Counted from the first letter of the stretch, positions 1-9,144 are shown. The stretch is 64,000 bases of DNA from Paenibacillus camelliae (GCF_023715345.1 NZ_JAMBNY010000001.1:620001-684000); one strand, 5' to 3'. Notes: a model not told the origin generated them from the letters alone. Translations and numbers: made by a program.

Positions 1-568
1 GATCCGGTACATGCTCCAGAAATGTAATCCATTGCACGCCATCATGATATTCTTCTGGATGCTTTTCCTCCATATAGCTCCACACGAATCGAAGAGATTG
101 TTGAAACCATTCTTCATTATAAAAGTCATTAACTACTTGTTGCTTTAACAGAAGTCCCATCATTCGTCCAGTAGGGTTAATATTCGCTATAAGCTCCTTA
201 TGATTACTCCACCAAGGGGCATGAGGATACTCATGCAGTACGGGTAATGTAACTGGGAATCCACCAGTTTCAACTGTAATGGATCTGAGATAGTTAACAA
301 TTCCTCGGATTATATCTTGATCATAGTATCCGATCTCATCCATTATGAGAAGGGCGACCTCTGTTGCAATCGGTTGGCTATGCGGACATCGAATATCGGG
401 CTCAAGTGAATTTCCAAACCCTCCATCTGGATTCTGATAAGCTGCAAGCGCAGATATGACAGCTTCCTTACTACCTCCTTCAAAAAAATATTCAAAGCGT
501 CGTCTATCCAACAATCTAGCGTTCTTATACATAAATGTTTTCGCTTTATCTATAATCTTGATATCCAT
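1..568 (-). CDS. Prenyltransferase/squalene-cyclase-like repeat protein (partial, 3' end off window)
   Basis: Only the N-terminal 189 residues are in the window; the frame is still open at base 1. The ATG at 568 follows GAGGTG with 5-nt spacing. The protein has an R-R-F-E-Y-F-F-E-G segment followed by ALAAYQNPDGGFGNSLEPD, which resembles the Q-x-x-DGGF repeat of alpha/alpha-barrel prenyltransferase/terpene-cyclase folds. It is a paralogue of the gene just upstream (604-1473), which has the same layout (F-R-Y-Y-F-E-H-G, then YQGEDGGF). The 35-nt gap suggests one transcript. No catalytic DxDD motif is seen in the visible part, so an enzymatic role is not claimed. Confidence 0.75.
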   Translation of the reverse strand, partial: MDIKIIDKAKTFMYKNARLLDRRRFEYFFEGGSKEAVISALAAYQNPDGGFGNSLEPDIRCPHSQPIATEVALLIMDEIGYYDQDIIRGIVNYLRSITVETGGFPVTLPVLHEYPHAPWWSNHKELIANINPTGRMMGLLLKQQVVNDFYNEEWFQQSLRFVWSYMEEKHPEEYHDGVQWITFLEHVPD

Positions 569-603
569 AACATCACCTCATAATAAATTTTACGTTCTGT
601 ACA

Positions 604-1473
604 CTAGATCGCTGTATTTTTGGTTTCAATCATATGATGATGCTGAAGTGCTCTTAAAGCATCCATTGTCCAGATACTTTTCCATGCTACGGCTGACTCT
701 TCAATCGCATGCCAATTCAATACAAAATGACCATCCTCAGCTTGCGTATCAATTTCGTTTTCTAAGCTTCGGATGACATCATGTTGTATACGTAAAAATA
801 ACGGACTATTCGGTGAGTGAGCGAAGAAAAACGGTTTTGCACAATAGGTTGTAGCCCACTTTTCACGATTCGTTTCAATGATTTCGGGTATATTATTGGC
901 CAACATTTCCAATATCTTTGTTTGATGGGGCTCATCAATTCTTACTGCTAGACGAAGTAAACATAGAGCATCTAAAAAATAATATTCATCGTCTGAATCT
1001 TTGAAAGCAACCATACAACTTATAGCTTTTTCAGTGACATGGGTGAGAAAATCAACTGGGACAAGTTCTCTATACTCATATAAATAACCTACCAATTCAG
1101 CGCAAGGATTATCTAACCAACCACGATTCTGTTGGTAAGGTCTCCCCTGCCAACCCTCATGCTCATGATCATAGGCAGCTATTAAATAGTTAATACCTTT
1201 CTGAACGATCTCATCGTTGATCGTTGCACCAACCTCACTAAGGTATTGAAAGGCCATACTTGTATCCATTACATTCGTAATGACAGCATGTCCTTCTCCC
1301 AAATTCCTAAAGCCCCCATCTTCACCCTGATAATTTTTCAGTGCGTTTATAACATGACCTGAAGAACCATGTTCAAAATAGTAGCGGAATAAATGCTGCT
1401 CTATATCTCTACCGTGACTCATCAAGTAATCCTTTGCCCGCAGGAATTGCTCTAATGATAGCTTTTTCTTCAC
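604..1473 (-). CDS. Prenyltransferase/squalene-cyclase-like repeat protein
   Basis: 289 residues, probably cytoplasmic; no signal peptide is seen. The start chosen is GTG at 1473, because AAAGGAGG lies 6 nt before it; a longer TTG-started frame (to 1497) would put the ribosome-binding site inside the coding region. Near residue 45 it has NYQGEDGGFRNLGEG, and later VMDTSMAFQYL and NRGWLDNPCAEL, a helical-repeat pattern like prenyltransferase/squalene-oxidase repeat proteins. It is followed at 35 nt by a paralogue (1-568), so the two are a tandem duplication and likely an operon. The substrate is unknown; a scaffold or binding role is as likely as catalysis. Confidence 0.75.
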   Translation of the reverse strand: MKKKLSLEQFLRAKDYLMSHGRDIEQHLFRYYFEHGSSGHVINALKNYQGEDGGFRNLGEGHAVITNVMDTSMAFQYLSEVGATINDEIVQKGINYLIAAYDHEHEGWQGRPYQQNRGWLDNPCAELVGYLYEYRELVPVDFLTHVTEKAISCMVAFKDSDDEYYFLDALCLLRLAVRIDEPHQTKILEMLANNIPEIIETNREKWATTYCAKPFFFAHSPNSPLFLRIQHDVIRSLENEIDTQAEDGHFVLNWHAIEESAVAWKSIWTMDALRALQHHHMIETKNTAI

Positions 1474-1664
1474 TTCAAGCCTCCTTTGAAGTAACAACTT
1501 TTTACATTAGTTGTATTCGATAGCAGGTGGTCATTTCCTTTTACTATGGCTAGACAGAAATATATGCGCCTAGCTATTGATAGAAATGAATTAGCCCCTA
1601 ACTTGAAAAAACTACGCAATCGGAGCTTTCACACAAATAATTTAGATTTACATTATATATAAAC

Positions 1665-1799
1665 TCTATTATATTTGCCTTCTTGAAGGCTAATTTAGGT
1701 TTCACTCGTTTTATGCTTCGAGGGAAATCTAAAGTCGAATATGATATTGGTCTAGCATTAATGGCTGTTAACTTGAGAAAGTATGCGGTGAAGACGTAA
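1665..1799 (+). pseudogene. IS1182-type transposase, C-terminal remnant
   Basis: Read forward, this stretch ends in a frame containing ANLGFTRFMLRGKSKVEYD and LALMAVNLRKYAVKT, then TAA at 1797-1799. That matches the conserved tail of IS1182-family transposases (GFRRFLLRG-x-x-KV then L-x-L-AHNLRK). No start, no DDE core and no upstream homologous frame remain, so it is a decayed fragment. The open frame on the opposite strand across this segment is a shadow. Confidence 0.6.
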
Positions 1800-1829
1800 G
1801 TTTTCACCCATAAGTAACAAGCAATATGC

Positions 1830-1865
1830 AACAGGGATGAAATCTGAATCGATTTCATCCCTGTT
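1830..1865. terminator. Perfect 14-bp hairpin, probable terminator
   Basis: AACAGGGATGAAAT (1830-1843) and ATTTCATCCCTGTT (1852-1865) are exact inverse complements around an 8-nt loop, followed on the + strand by TTGTTT. It lies just after the transposase remnant and downstream of the convergent lipoprotein gene, so it may serve either direction or be a leftover of the insertion sequence. Confidence 0.6.
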
Positions 1866-1936
1866 TTGTTTATGAGAAGCTAGTTTTGTCTCAGCCTCTT
1901 TATGAGTTTTTATCTAAAGAGCTATTAAATTGCCTT

Positions 1937-2548
1937 TTAATCTGTCATATATTCGTTAACTAATTCATAACATCTTTCCTTTGTTGACTCGTATGTAGAT
2001 ATATAATAAGCAACATTTTCAAACGTTCCGCCTTCATACTTTTTTCTTTCCTCGTTCGCGGTATCTTCTTTTTGTTCTATCCACTTAATTTGCTCTGTTT
2101 TTAAAGTATCCATTGTCTCTGGAGATAACTTTTCTTTTAGCAAAGCATAAATTTCATTTAATGCTTTATCATACATTTCGTAAGAAATTCCATAATAGTT
2201 CTTCATAGCGTTTGTTACACCTTCATCGGAATCCTTCTTTTCTGGTAAAGCATCAAGTTCCTTTTGAATGTTATCCAATTTTTCTATAAACTCTTTTTTT
2301 CTTGCTTCTATTTTTGATACTGTATCTTCTATAGAGTCTTCCTGTAAGTTTTCATTCTCTGTCGAAACTTCTTTATCTGTGTTATTAGGTGGCTCACTTG
2401 AAAATGTATCCGTGCTCTCTGATATTTCATCGTCTTCAATCTGATTATCGATTGATACCTTGTCATCAGATGAATTCCCACAAGCTGACAAACCAATTAT
2501 TAAGATAACTAACAGAAATGCTGTAATAAAAAATTTACTATTATTCAT
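1937..2548 (-). CDS. LprI/DUF1311-like lipoprotein
   Basis: 203 residues. The ATG at 2548 is chosen because GGAG lies 6 nt upstream; an earlier TTG at 2560 would include that site. The N terminus is a lipoprotein signal: charged start, hydrophobic run and lipobox LSAC, so the mature protein should be lipid-anchored outside the membrane. Residues about 20-70 are an acidic Ser/Thr/Glu-rich spacer. The C-terminal half has IKWIEQKEDTANEERKKYEGG and a tyrosine-rich end typical of LprI/DUF1311 domains, known in some bacteria as lysozyme-inhibitor-like. The actual ligand here is unknown. It is monocistronic. Confidence 0.75.
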   Translation of the reverse strand: MNNSKFFITAFLLVILIIGLSACGNSSDDKVSIDNQIEDDEISESTDTFSSEPPNNTDKEVSTENENLQEDSIEDTVSKIEARKKEFIEKLDNIQKELDALPEKKDSDEGVTNAMKNYYGISYEMYDKALNEIYALLKEKLSPETMDTLKTEQIKWIEQKEDTANEERKKYEGGTFENVAYYISTYESTKERCYELVNEYMTD

Positions 2549-2631
2549 TGTAGACTCCAATCCTTATTCATAGGTTATTGCTATAGCACTCATTATAACA
2601 GAACTGACAATACCTTTTTAATACAAAGAAA

Positions 2632-2654
2632 GTGCATCTAAATTTAAGATGCAC
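2632..2654 (-). terminator. Terminator of nrdJ
   Basis: GTGCATCT (2632-2639) pairs with AGATGCAC (2647-2654). On the minus strand the stem is followed by TTTCTTTG, which suits rho-independent termination of nrdJ, whose stop codon is about 45 nt before the stem. Confidence 0.6.
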
Positions 2655-2700
2655 CCTCTTATTTTTATTTCATTATCTATTGTATAAAATTACACTTTAC

Positions 2701-5286
2701 TTATCCACACTTACTATAGCCGCAAGAGCTGCATTGCTTACAACCTTCAATATTAATGAGACTTGCTGAGCCGCAGGATGGGCATAGATCAACGCCGTCT
2801 GCGCTCCCTTTGTGCGTGTGAGTTTCAACAGTTGGCGCTACAGTTGACGCCACAGTATCCTCAGCTAGGAAATGTCCTGGAAGGGAATGCTCAGCCGCTG
2901 AAGCATGCTCCTTATTCTGCAGGTGAAGCTCTAACGCCTTCGCAACAGCGTCAGCAATAGACTCCACACGATGCTGACCGAAGCCGATTGCACCAGTGCC
3001 TCCGATGCCTTTCAAATGCTTAATAAGCAGCTGTACCTTGTTGCCATGATCGCCGTAGCGAAGGAACAATGAGCACACGCGGCCAAGTGCTTCCGCCATA
3101 GCAAATACATCAGAGCCTGCTTTACCAACGATAAGGAATATTTCAGAAGGCACATCATCTAGATCATTGATCGTAATATATGCCATACCAAGCGGCGTGT
3201 TCATACGATACGTCGCTCCAAGCAATACCTGTGGACGACGCTTATATTGACGATCATCGCTGCTCGCAACGGAGCGAGTCTGACCAGCTACATCCATTGC
3301 ACCTGTCGCTGGCTCAGTAATGCTTGCAGCAGCTTCTTGAGCAGGCTGCACCTCATCCTTCTTCTCTTCATCCTTTGAAGATGTGGACAGCACCTGTACA
3401 TCACGGCTACCATCACGATAGATCGTTACACCTTTACAGCCAAGCTCATATGCAAGCTCGTATAGCTTTTCTGTTTCTTCGACAGTAAAGTCGTTCGGAC
3501 AGTTCGCTGTTTTAGAGATTGAGCTATCCACCCAGCGCTGGATGGCTGCTTGAACACGAATATGATCCTCTGCTGTTAGACTCATTGCCGTAACAAAGTA
3601 ATCCGGCAGCTCTTGGTTAGGATGTGCATCAAGCCACTGCTGCGCAATCGGAACGTATTGAGCATCGAAGCCTAGACGACTTTGACGATAATATTGGAAT
3701 GCAAAATAAGGCTCAATTCCGGTAGAAGTACCAACCATCGTACCGGTAGATCCAGTAGGCGCCTGAGTAATAACTGTAACGTTGCGCATACCTGTCGCGC
3801 GAATCGCCTCTTCAACCTCAGGGAACTCCAAAATCATATTTTTCATAAATCCGCTTTGCAGGAATAGATCAGCGTCGAACGCTTCGAAGCTTCCTTTCTC
3901 ACCAGCGATTTCTGCGGAAGCAAGATATGCCTCCTTCGCAATAAAGCCATACAGCTTATCAAGGAATTTCAAAGATTCCGGTGATCCATAGCGTACCTTC
4001 AGCTTAATCATCAGCTCAGCAAGCCCCATCGAACCAAGACCAATGCGTCGCTCCTTTTTCTGATTTTTCTCATTTTCTTCAAAATGATATGGTGTACGAT
4101 CGATAACGTTATCGAGGAAGCGAACAGACCAGCGCGTCACTTTACCAAGCTCGTCCCACGCCACATCATCGTTAGCTTCATCATAAAACTTAGATAAATT
4201 GATGGCCGACAGGTTACATACGCCCCAAGCTGGAAGTCCCTGTTCACCACAAGGATTTGTACAAATAATCGGATTGAAGTACCAGCTGTTAGACATATTG
4301 TTGTAGCGCTCCATAAACACAACGCCTGGCTCAGCAGATTTCCATGCCGATTCAATTATCGTATGCCAGATCTCTCTTGCCTTCATTACAGAATGAACGT
4401 GTACCGGTTTACCAAGCTTACGCCAAGCGTCCAGGTCGCCATTCCACAGCTCATCGTATTCTGGATCTGTCGTATCTGGGAATACGAGCTCCCAATCTCC
4501 ATCCTGCTTAACAGCCTCCATGAAGGCGTCACTTACACAAACTGAAAGGTTCGCATTTGTAATTTTACCCATTGATTGCTTAACGGTAATAAACTCCATC
4601 ACGTCTGGATGCCAATCATTAATCATAAGCATCAACGCACCGCGCCGGCTTCCGCCCTGCTCAATCAAACCAGTAGTATAGCTGAATAATCCGCCCCACG
4701 AAACGGAACCACTTGAGGAGCCGTTAACTCCTGCAACAACGGTACGCTTTGGACGAAGAGATGACAAGTTAATGCCTACGCCTCCGCCTCGCGCCATAAT
4801 CTCAGTCATTTCTGTCAATGTTGCCATAATTCCGCCACGGCTATCATGCGGAGATGGGATAACATAGCAGTTGAATAGTGTTAGCTCATCGCTTGCTCCA
4901 GCTCCAGCAGCAATCCGACCGCCTGGAACTAGCTTCCAATCATCTAAAATATAGCGAAAACGCTCCTGCCAAAGCTGCTGTTCCTTAGAAGCTTCAACAC
5001 TGGACATTGCTGCGGCTAATCGATCCCACATTTCTGCTGGTGTTTTTTCCAATGTATGTGTAAGCTTGGCAATCGTTGTCGTAACCGTCTCACCACTTCG
5101 CATTAAGACATCTACCTCGTCTCCGCGACGAACGATTACTTCCCCCGCTTCCTTAACCGGAAACGCCAAGTCTTCCTTTAACAAAACAAGTACTGTATCC
5201 CCAGGCTGCGCTTGAGAAGCATCAGCATTTTTTCGTGCATAACGGTCTAGAAAAATCTTCTCACTCAAACCTTGCAACGTGCTCAT
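2701..5286 (-). CDS. nrdJ: Adenosylcobalamin-dependent ribonucleotide reductase (class II)
   Basis: 861 residues, normal for NrdJ. It reduces ribonucleotides to deoxyribonucleotides using a radical generated from coenzyme B12, independent of oxygen. The reductase barrel shows NPCGEQGLPAWGVCNLSAIN near residue 345 (active-site and finger-loop region), GGGVGINLSSLRP near 165, and QAPTGSTGTMVGTSTGIEPY near 510. The C terminus carries a four-cysteine zinc-ribbon-like tail (CPSCG ... CKQCSSCGYSKCG) expected to shuttle reducing equivalents. The start ATG at 5286 has GAGGAGTG upstream. Two NrdR-like boxes lie in its promoter region, and a terminator follows. The genome also has nrdIEF at 18.2-21.6 kb, giving oxygen-flexible dNTP supply. 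Confidence 0.96.
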   Translation of the reverse strand: MSTLQGLSEKIFLDRYARKNADASQAQPGDTVLVLLKEDLAFPVKEAGEVIVRRGDEVDVLMRSGETVTTTIAKLTHTLEKTPAEMWDRLAAAMSSVEASKEQQLWQERFRYILDDWKLVPGGRIAAGAGASDELTLFNCYVIPSPHDSRGGIMATLTEMTEIMARGGGVGINLSSLRPKRTVVAGVNGSSSGSVSWGGLFSYTTGLIEQGGSRRGALMLMINDWHPDVMEFITVKQSMGKITNANLSVCVSDAFMEAVKQDGDWELVFPDTTDPEYDELWNGDLDAWRKLGKPVHVHSVMKAREIWHTIIESAWKSAEPGVVFMERYNNMSNSWYFNPIICTNPCGEQGLPAWGVCNLSAINLSKFYDEANDDVAWDELGKVTRWSVRFLDNVIDRTPYHFEENEKNQKKERRIGLGSMGLAELMIKLKVRYGSPESLKFLDKLYGFIAKEAYLASAEIAGEKGSFEAFDADLFLQSGFMKNMILEFPEVEEAIRATGMRNVTVITQAPTGSTGTMVGTSTGIEPYFAFQYYRQSRLGFDAQYVPIAQQWLDAHPNQELPDYFVTAMSLTAEDHIRVQAAIQRWVDSSISKTANCPNDFTVEETEKLYELAYELGCKGVTIYRDGSRDVQVLSTSSKDEEKKDEVQPAQEAAASITEPATGAMDVAGQTRSVASSDDRQYKRRPQVLLGATYRMNTPLGMAYITINDLDDVPSEIFLIVGKAGSDVFAMAEALGRVCSLFLRYGDHGNKVQLLIKHLKGIGGTGAIGFGQHRVESIADAVAKALELHLQNKEHASAAEHSLPGHFLAEDTVASTVAPTVETHTHKGSADGVDLCPSCGSASLINIEGCKQCSSCGYSKCG

Positions 5287-5311
5287 CTAAGTCACTCCTC
5301 ATCAAATTATC

Positions 5312-5354
5312 CAATATGTAGTGCCTAAATAATAATAACATACAATATATAGTT
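5312..5354 (-). promoter_or_regulatory. Pair of NrdR-like boxes upstream of nrdJ
   Basis: CAATATGTAGTG (5312-5323) and CAATATATAGTT (5343-5354) resemble the NrdR box (ACAcwATATwTwgtgt type). Their repeat distance is 31 bp, three helical turns, the spacing usual for paired NrdR boxes. They sit 26-68 bp upstream of the nrdJ start, in the promoter region. NrdR is the ATP/dATP-sensing repressor of ribonucleotide reductase genes; its gene is not in this window. Confidence 0.6.
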
Positions 5355-5471
5355 TTTATAGTCTTGCTTTTTGAACGTTTTAGTAACTAAGCTTTCCGAT
5401 GCCCACTCAGATTATGTTTACCATCGTTTGGGGAATACTAGAGCTAAGCAATGATAGATAAAGGAGCAACT

Positions 5472-7211
5472 ATGAATAATCGATTATTTACTACAAATTC
5501 TTCGAATGACGATACGCATCAAAAACCAATACATCCTGCTGTTAATGTAAACTTTCAGCGTGAGTGGTTTAAGGAACTGCAGCAGCGCATCGAGCATAAT
5601 GGACCGTGGGATCAATGGAGCATGTTCCAGCTCGCAATGGAGGCGCGTGAAGCAACCGTCATCCATTCGTTTGATGAGCTGTTATGCCTTCGCAGCTTGC
5701 CTAGCATTGAGCCGATGCCTCATCAGCTGGAAACTGCAAAGCGAGTGCTGAATGAAATGGGTGGTCGTGCAATTCTCGCCGATGAGGTCGGCTTAGGTAA
5801 AACGATCGAAGCTGGCTTAATTCTTAAGGAATATTTATTGCGCGGGCTTGTAAAAAAAGCTTTAATTCTCGTGCCTGCCTCGCTTGTGCTGCAGTGGGTA
5901 CGTGAATTGAATACGAAATTCGGCATTGCGGCGGTGGCACAAAAAAAATCCCATAGCTGGGGCTATGAGATTGTGGTTGCATCGATCGATACCGCAAAGC
6001 GCGATCCTCATAGAGAAGTAGTGCTAGCTACTGATTATGATCTAATCATTATTGACGAAGCACATAAATTAAAAAATAAAAAGACAACCAACTATCAATT
6101 TGCAACACAGCTTAGCAAAAAGTATTGCTTGCTGCTTACGGCTACACCGATTCAAAACAATCTTGAGGAGCTATTTAACTTGATTTCTTTACTGAAGCCT
6201 GGTCAGCTAGGCGCTCAAGGGGAATTTAATAGCAATTACGTGGCAGATAAGAGACTTCCAAAAAACGAAGAGCAGCTGCAGCACATCCTATCCTCCATTA
6301 TGATTCGCAATCGTCGAGGTGACGGAGGGATTCATTTTACAAAACGTATCGTTCGCAATATAACACTGGAGCTCTCAAAGGAAGAGCAGGCACTCTATGA
6401 CGCAGTGACGGATTTCGTCCAGCAGCAAGCTAATCAAGATGGAATTGATATAAGCAGCATTCTTTCGTTAGTGACGCTTCAACGAGAAGTGTGCAGCAGT
6501 CGAGATGCTGTTTTTTTAACCCTTGTCAATATGTTCAAAAAAACAGCTGAGGATTCTCCAGTTCGTGCTCGCGTATGGGAGCTCGTTGAAGTCATTCGTG
6601 CAATCACCTCCAACACGAAAGCAGAAAAAGCGCTTGAAATTATTAATGAGTGCGAAGGTAAGGTCATTCTATTCACAGAGTATCGAGCGACGCAGGAGTA
6701 TTTGCTTCAATTCTTCGAGAAGCATAACATTCCAGCTGTTCCTTACCGTGGTGGCATGAATCGCGGTAAGAAGGATTGGATGATGGATATATTCCGCGGC
6801 AGAGCACGCGTGCTGATCGCTACAGAAGCCGGAGGTGAAGGTATCAATCTACAATTTTGCAACAATATGATTAACTTTGATCTTCCGTGGAATCCAATGC
6901 GTGTTGAGCAGCGTATTGGCCGTGTACATCGTCTTGGTCAGACCGAGGACGTAAACATTTTTAATTTGTGCACTAAAAATACAATCGAAGAACATATTCT
7001 TCATCTGCTGCACGAAAAAATAAACCTGTTCGAGCTAGTTATCGGCGAGCTTGATCATATTATCGAGCGGCTCGAATCTAAAGAAGGCTCGATCGAGCAG
7101 CGCTTAGCTAAAGCCATTCTTCGCTCTCGCAGCAGTCAGCAGTTGCATGAAGAGATTGATCATATCGGCGCAAGTATTACGACCTATCAAGAAGACAAAA
7201 TTAATAATTAA
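5472..7211 (+). CDS. yqhH: SNF2-type DEAD/H helicase, YqhH-like
   Basis: 579 residues. The ATG at 5472 follows AAAGGAG at 5-nt spacing, so the upstream ATG at 5451 is not used. Superfamily-2 motifs are all visible: Walker A DEVGLGKT near residue 105, DEAH near 194, LTATPIQN near 223, and in the second lobe GGEGINLQFCNNMINFDLPW plus QRIGRVHRLGQ. This is the SNF2/RapA-like helicase of the Bacillus yqhH-yqhG pair, an ATP-driven nucleic-acid translocase of unclear cellular role. The yqhG partner begins 12 nt downstream, indicating an operon. It is divergent from nrdJ. Confidence 0.9.
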   Translation: MNNRLFTTNSSNDDTHQKPIHPAVNVNFQREWFKELQQRIEHNGPWDQWSMFQLAMEAREATVIHSFDELLCLRSLPSIEPMPHQLETAKRVLNEMGGRAILADEVGLGKTIEAGLILKEYLLRGLVKKALILVPASLVLQWVRELNTKFGIAAVAQKKSHSWGYEIVVASIDTAKRDPHREVVLATDYDLIIIDEAHKLKNKKTTNYQFATQLSKKYCLLLTATPIQNNLEELFNLISLLKPGQLGAQGEFNSNYVADKRLPKNEEQLQHILSSIMIRNRRGDGGIHFTKRIVRNITLELSKEEQALYDAVTDFVQQQANQDGIDISSILSLVTLQREVCSSRDAVFLTLVNMFKKTAEDSPVRARVWELVEVIRAITSNTKAEKALEIINECEGKVILFTEYRATQEYLLQFFEKHNIPAVPYRGGMNRGKKDWMMDIFRGRARVLIATEAGGEGINLQFCNNMINFDLPWNPMRVEQRIGRVHRLGQTEDVNIFNLCTKNTIEEHILHLLHEKINLFELVIGELDHIIERLESKEGSIEQRLAKAILRSRSSQQLHEEIDHIGASITTYQEDKINN

Positions 7212-7223
7212 CCGAGGTGACTT

Positions 7224-8150
7224 ATGAATACAAAACAAATTCATCGCTTCGTCTTAAAGTATTTAGAAGCCACTCAATGTGAGATATTAGATAAATCACC
7301 ATACCATATTAAAGTAAAGCTTTCGCAAGCAGCAGATCGAGAGCTAACTAATCGGCCGTATTATTGGAGCTTCATCGATCGTCTGAATGAAACGCCTGAA
7401 ACGATGAGCTTTTTGTTTGTAACGGACGAAGAAAAATACGAGGCGACAGTAGCACAGCAGCCTGTCGAGGAGCCTAAGCTGTTAACCCCGGAAGAAAAAG
7501 CGATGGAGCGAGCTTACGGAATCGTTCCAAAGCCTCTTCCACGTATACCAAGAGAGCATCTGCACTTTGGGTCTAGCAGGCTTAAACAGCTGTTTGAATC
7601 AGCGGAGAATAATGGCAGCTATGTTTGTCTATATCAGGAGCCACAGACTCGTACACTCCATCCTTATGACTCAAGACCATATACCGTATGGCTTGGCATT
7701 AACTATATGGTTGAATTCAGCTGTGATCTTAAGCGTGAGGAGATTCATAGCCTAGGCATTTCGTTAGTGACTGGTCATTGCCAGGAGCAGTTTTACGATC
7801 GACTCACTTCGATGCGCCTGTCGCCTCGGCTGCCAGCGAATGTACATATCGCGAAAAATGGAATTTCTTATACAAAGGCGTTGTCTATTGCAGAAAGTCA
7901 TCTAGAAAAAAGACTAAAAAGCTACAATTACGAATGGGCTGAGAAAGCACAGGCACGGCTACAAGAGGAGCTAGAGCGACTAGAAGGATTTTATAAGCCT
8001 CTGCTTGCTCAAGCAACAGACGAGGAGCAAAAGCTCGAAATCGAGCAATTAAAGGAAAAAAGAGAAGAAGAAATTCGCTGGCAATATGAGCCTCGTGTTA
8101 CGGTTTCCGTCATTAATAGCGGAATATTTCATCTTGATGGAATTGATTAA
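7224..8150 (+). CDS. yqhG: YqhG family protein
   Basis: 308 residues, soluble, with no signal peptide. Gene order after a YqhH helicase and the N terminus (MNTKQIHRFVLKYLEA, then NRPYYWSFIDR) match the conserved YqhG family of Bacilli. A long Glu/Lys/Arg-rich segment at about residues 220-285 is likely a coiled coil (for example QEELERLEGF and EIEQLKEKREEEIRW). ATG 7224 has GAGGTG 6 nt upstream. The molecular function is unknown; co-transcription suggests it works with the helicase. Confidence 0.85.
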   Translation: MNTKQIHRFVLKYLEATQCEILDKSPYHIKVKLSQAADRELTNRPYYWSFIDRLNETPETMSFLFVTDEEKYEATVAQQPVEEPKLLTPEEKAMERAYGIVPKPLPRIPREHLHFGSSRLKQLFESAENNGSYVCLYQEPQTRTLHPYDSRPYTVWLGINYMVEFSCDLKREEIHSLGISLVTGHCQEQFYDRLTSMRLSPRLPANVHIAKNGISYTKALSIAESHLEKRLKSYNYEWAEKAQARLQEELERLEGFYKPLLAQATDEEQKLEIEQLKEKREEEIRWQYEPRVTVSVINSGIFHLDGID

Positions 8151-8271
8151 TGCAGATATGACGAGATCCTCCCTAGCTCAACAAAAAAAGAAGATTTACA
8201 CAGGCTAACGCGTGACAAGATGTAACACTCTTTTTTTGGCTTGTCCAGTACGATTGTAAAGAGGTGATTTG

Positions 8272-9144
8272 ATGAAAAAAATGATGCTTCGAATCGTGAT
8301 TGCTCCATTATTAACGTCTATACTGCTTTCTAGCTATCTGCCGCTAAATTCGTTACTAGCTTCACCAAAGGAAACTATTCAAAGCGATCAAACGGAAATA
8401 ACTAAGGCTGCTAAGCAGTGGCATGAGCAATTAATGCAGCAGCCGAGCTTCTCGCACTGGAAGAATGCTTCCCTTACGATCTCTTCTTTAGGGCCAGGCA
8501 CCCATGGCTGGCTTGTGCTATTAAAGCAAAAAAATGAAGTGGTCGGTTATATGATAATCCATGCCGTAGAGCAAGGCGGGTATGCACTTAGCGAATACGG
8601 TACAGGTGATCCAGCTTCGCTCCAATTTCTAGCTGAGCACTCGGACCAGTTGATCTATACAGGGCCATTCCACAGCATTATTCCCGTAAGTGAGGAGAAT
8701 GATGCGATTGCATATATTGAACCTTTTTTATTAGAGGATTTTCCAATTCAGAAAAGTGATGTAGAGGCTGCTTCAAAACAACATACACAAATAGGGCAAG
8801 GCGCATCGAAGCAGCCTGCCCTAATTACTGGTATAGATTCTGTTACTTATTTTTCTCCTTATGACGTCATGCCTTGGCTGACAACTGAACCACTCAATTA
8901 CAGCTTTGAGGACGATACATCAGTTGAAGTGATGATTGAGCTAGGCAGTCAGCTGCGCTATACAACAGAAAGCTGGAATGATCTTGTTTTTTCTGTCTAC
9001 TCTATTACCGGCTATCATGAATGGAATGAATTTGATTTATATTTGGCGTTGCAAAGTGAAAATGATCAGCTAACACGTTATATCCCATACGACACCTTAA
9101 TGGACCAAGGTTCATTTTATGATCGTGCACAATATGAGCTTTAA
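8272..9144 (+). CDS. Secreted protein of unknown function
   Basis: 290 residues. ATG 8272 is used because AGAGGTG precedes it by 5 nt. Residues 1-30 form a Sec signal peptide (MKKMMLRIVIAP, then a hydrophobic run to NSLLAS). The mature part has a domain of about 120 residues with WLVLLKQKNEVVGYMIIHAV and a Y-x-L-S-E-Y-G-T-G-D-P pattern, followed by a linker and an acidic C-terminal region. No known catalytic motif is recognised. The 3' end overlaps the convergent yqzE by 4 nt. Likely an envelope or extracellular protein; the family is not identified. Confidence 0.7.
   Translation: MKKMMLRIVIAPLLTSILLSSYLPLNSLLASPKETIQSDQTEITKAAKQWHEQLMQQPSFSHWKNASLTISSLGPGTHGWLVLLKQKNEVVGYMIIHAVEQGGYALSEYGTGDPASLQFLAEHSDQLIYTGPFHSIIPVSEENDAIAYIEPFLLEDFPIQKSDVEAASKQHTQIGQGASKQPALITGIDSVTYFSPYDVMPWLTTEPLNYSFEDDTSVEVMIELGSQLRYTTESWNDLVFSVYSITGYHEWNEFDLYLALQSENDQLTRYIPYDTLMDQGSFYDRAQYEL

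Noticed and set aside
456..776. 106-residue + strand frame
   Set aside because: Overlaps two minus-strand paralogous genes with good starts; a shadow.
1598..1858. 86-residue frame on the minus strand
   Set aside because: It is antisense to the IS1182-type transposase remnant and runs through the terminator hairpin; no good ribosome site.
5290..5450. Cobalamin riboswitch before nrdJ
   Set aside because: The leader is short and AT-rich without a B12-box-like sequence; only NrdR-like boxes are seen.
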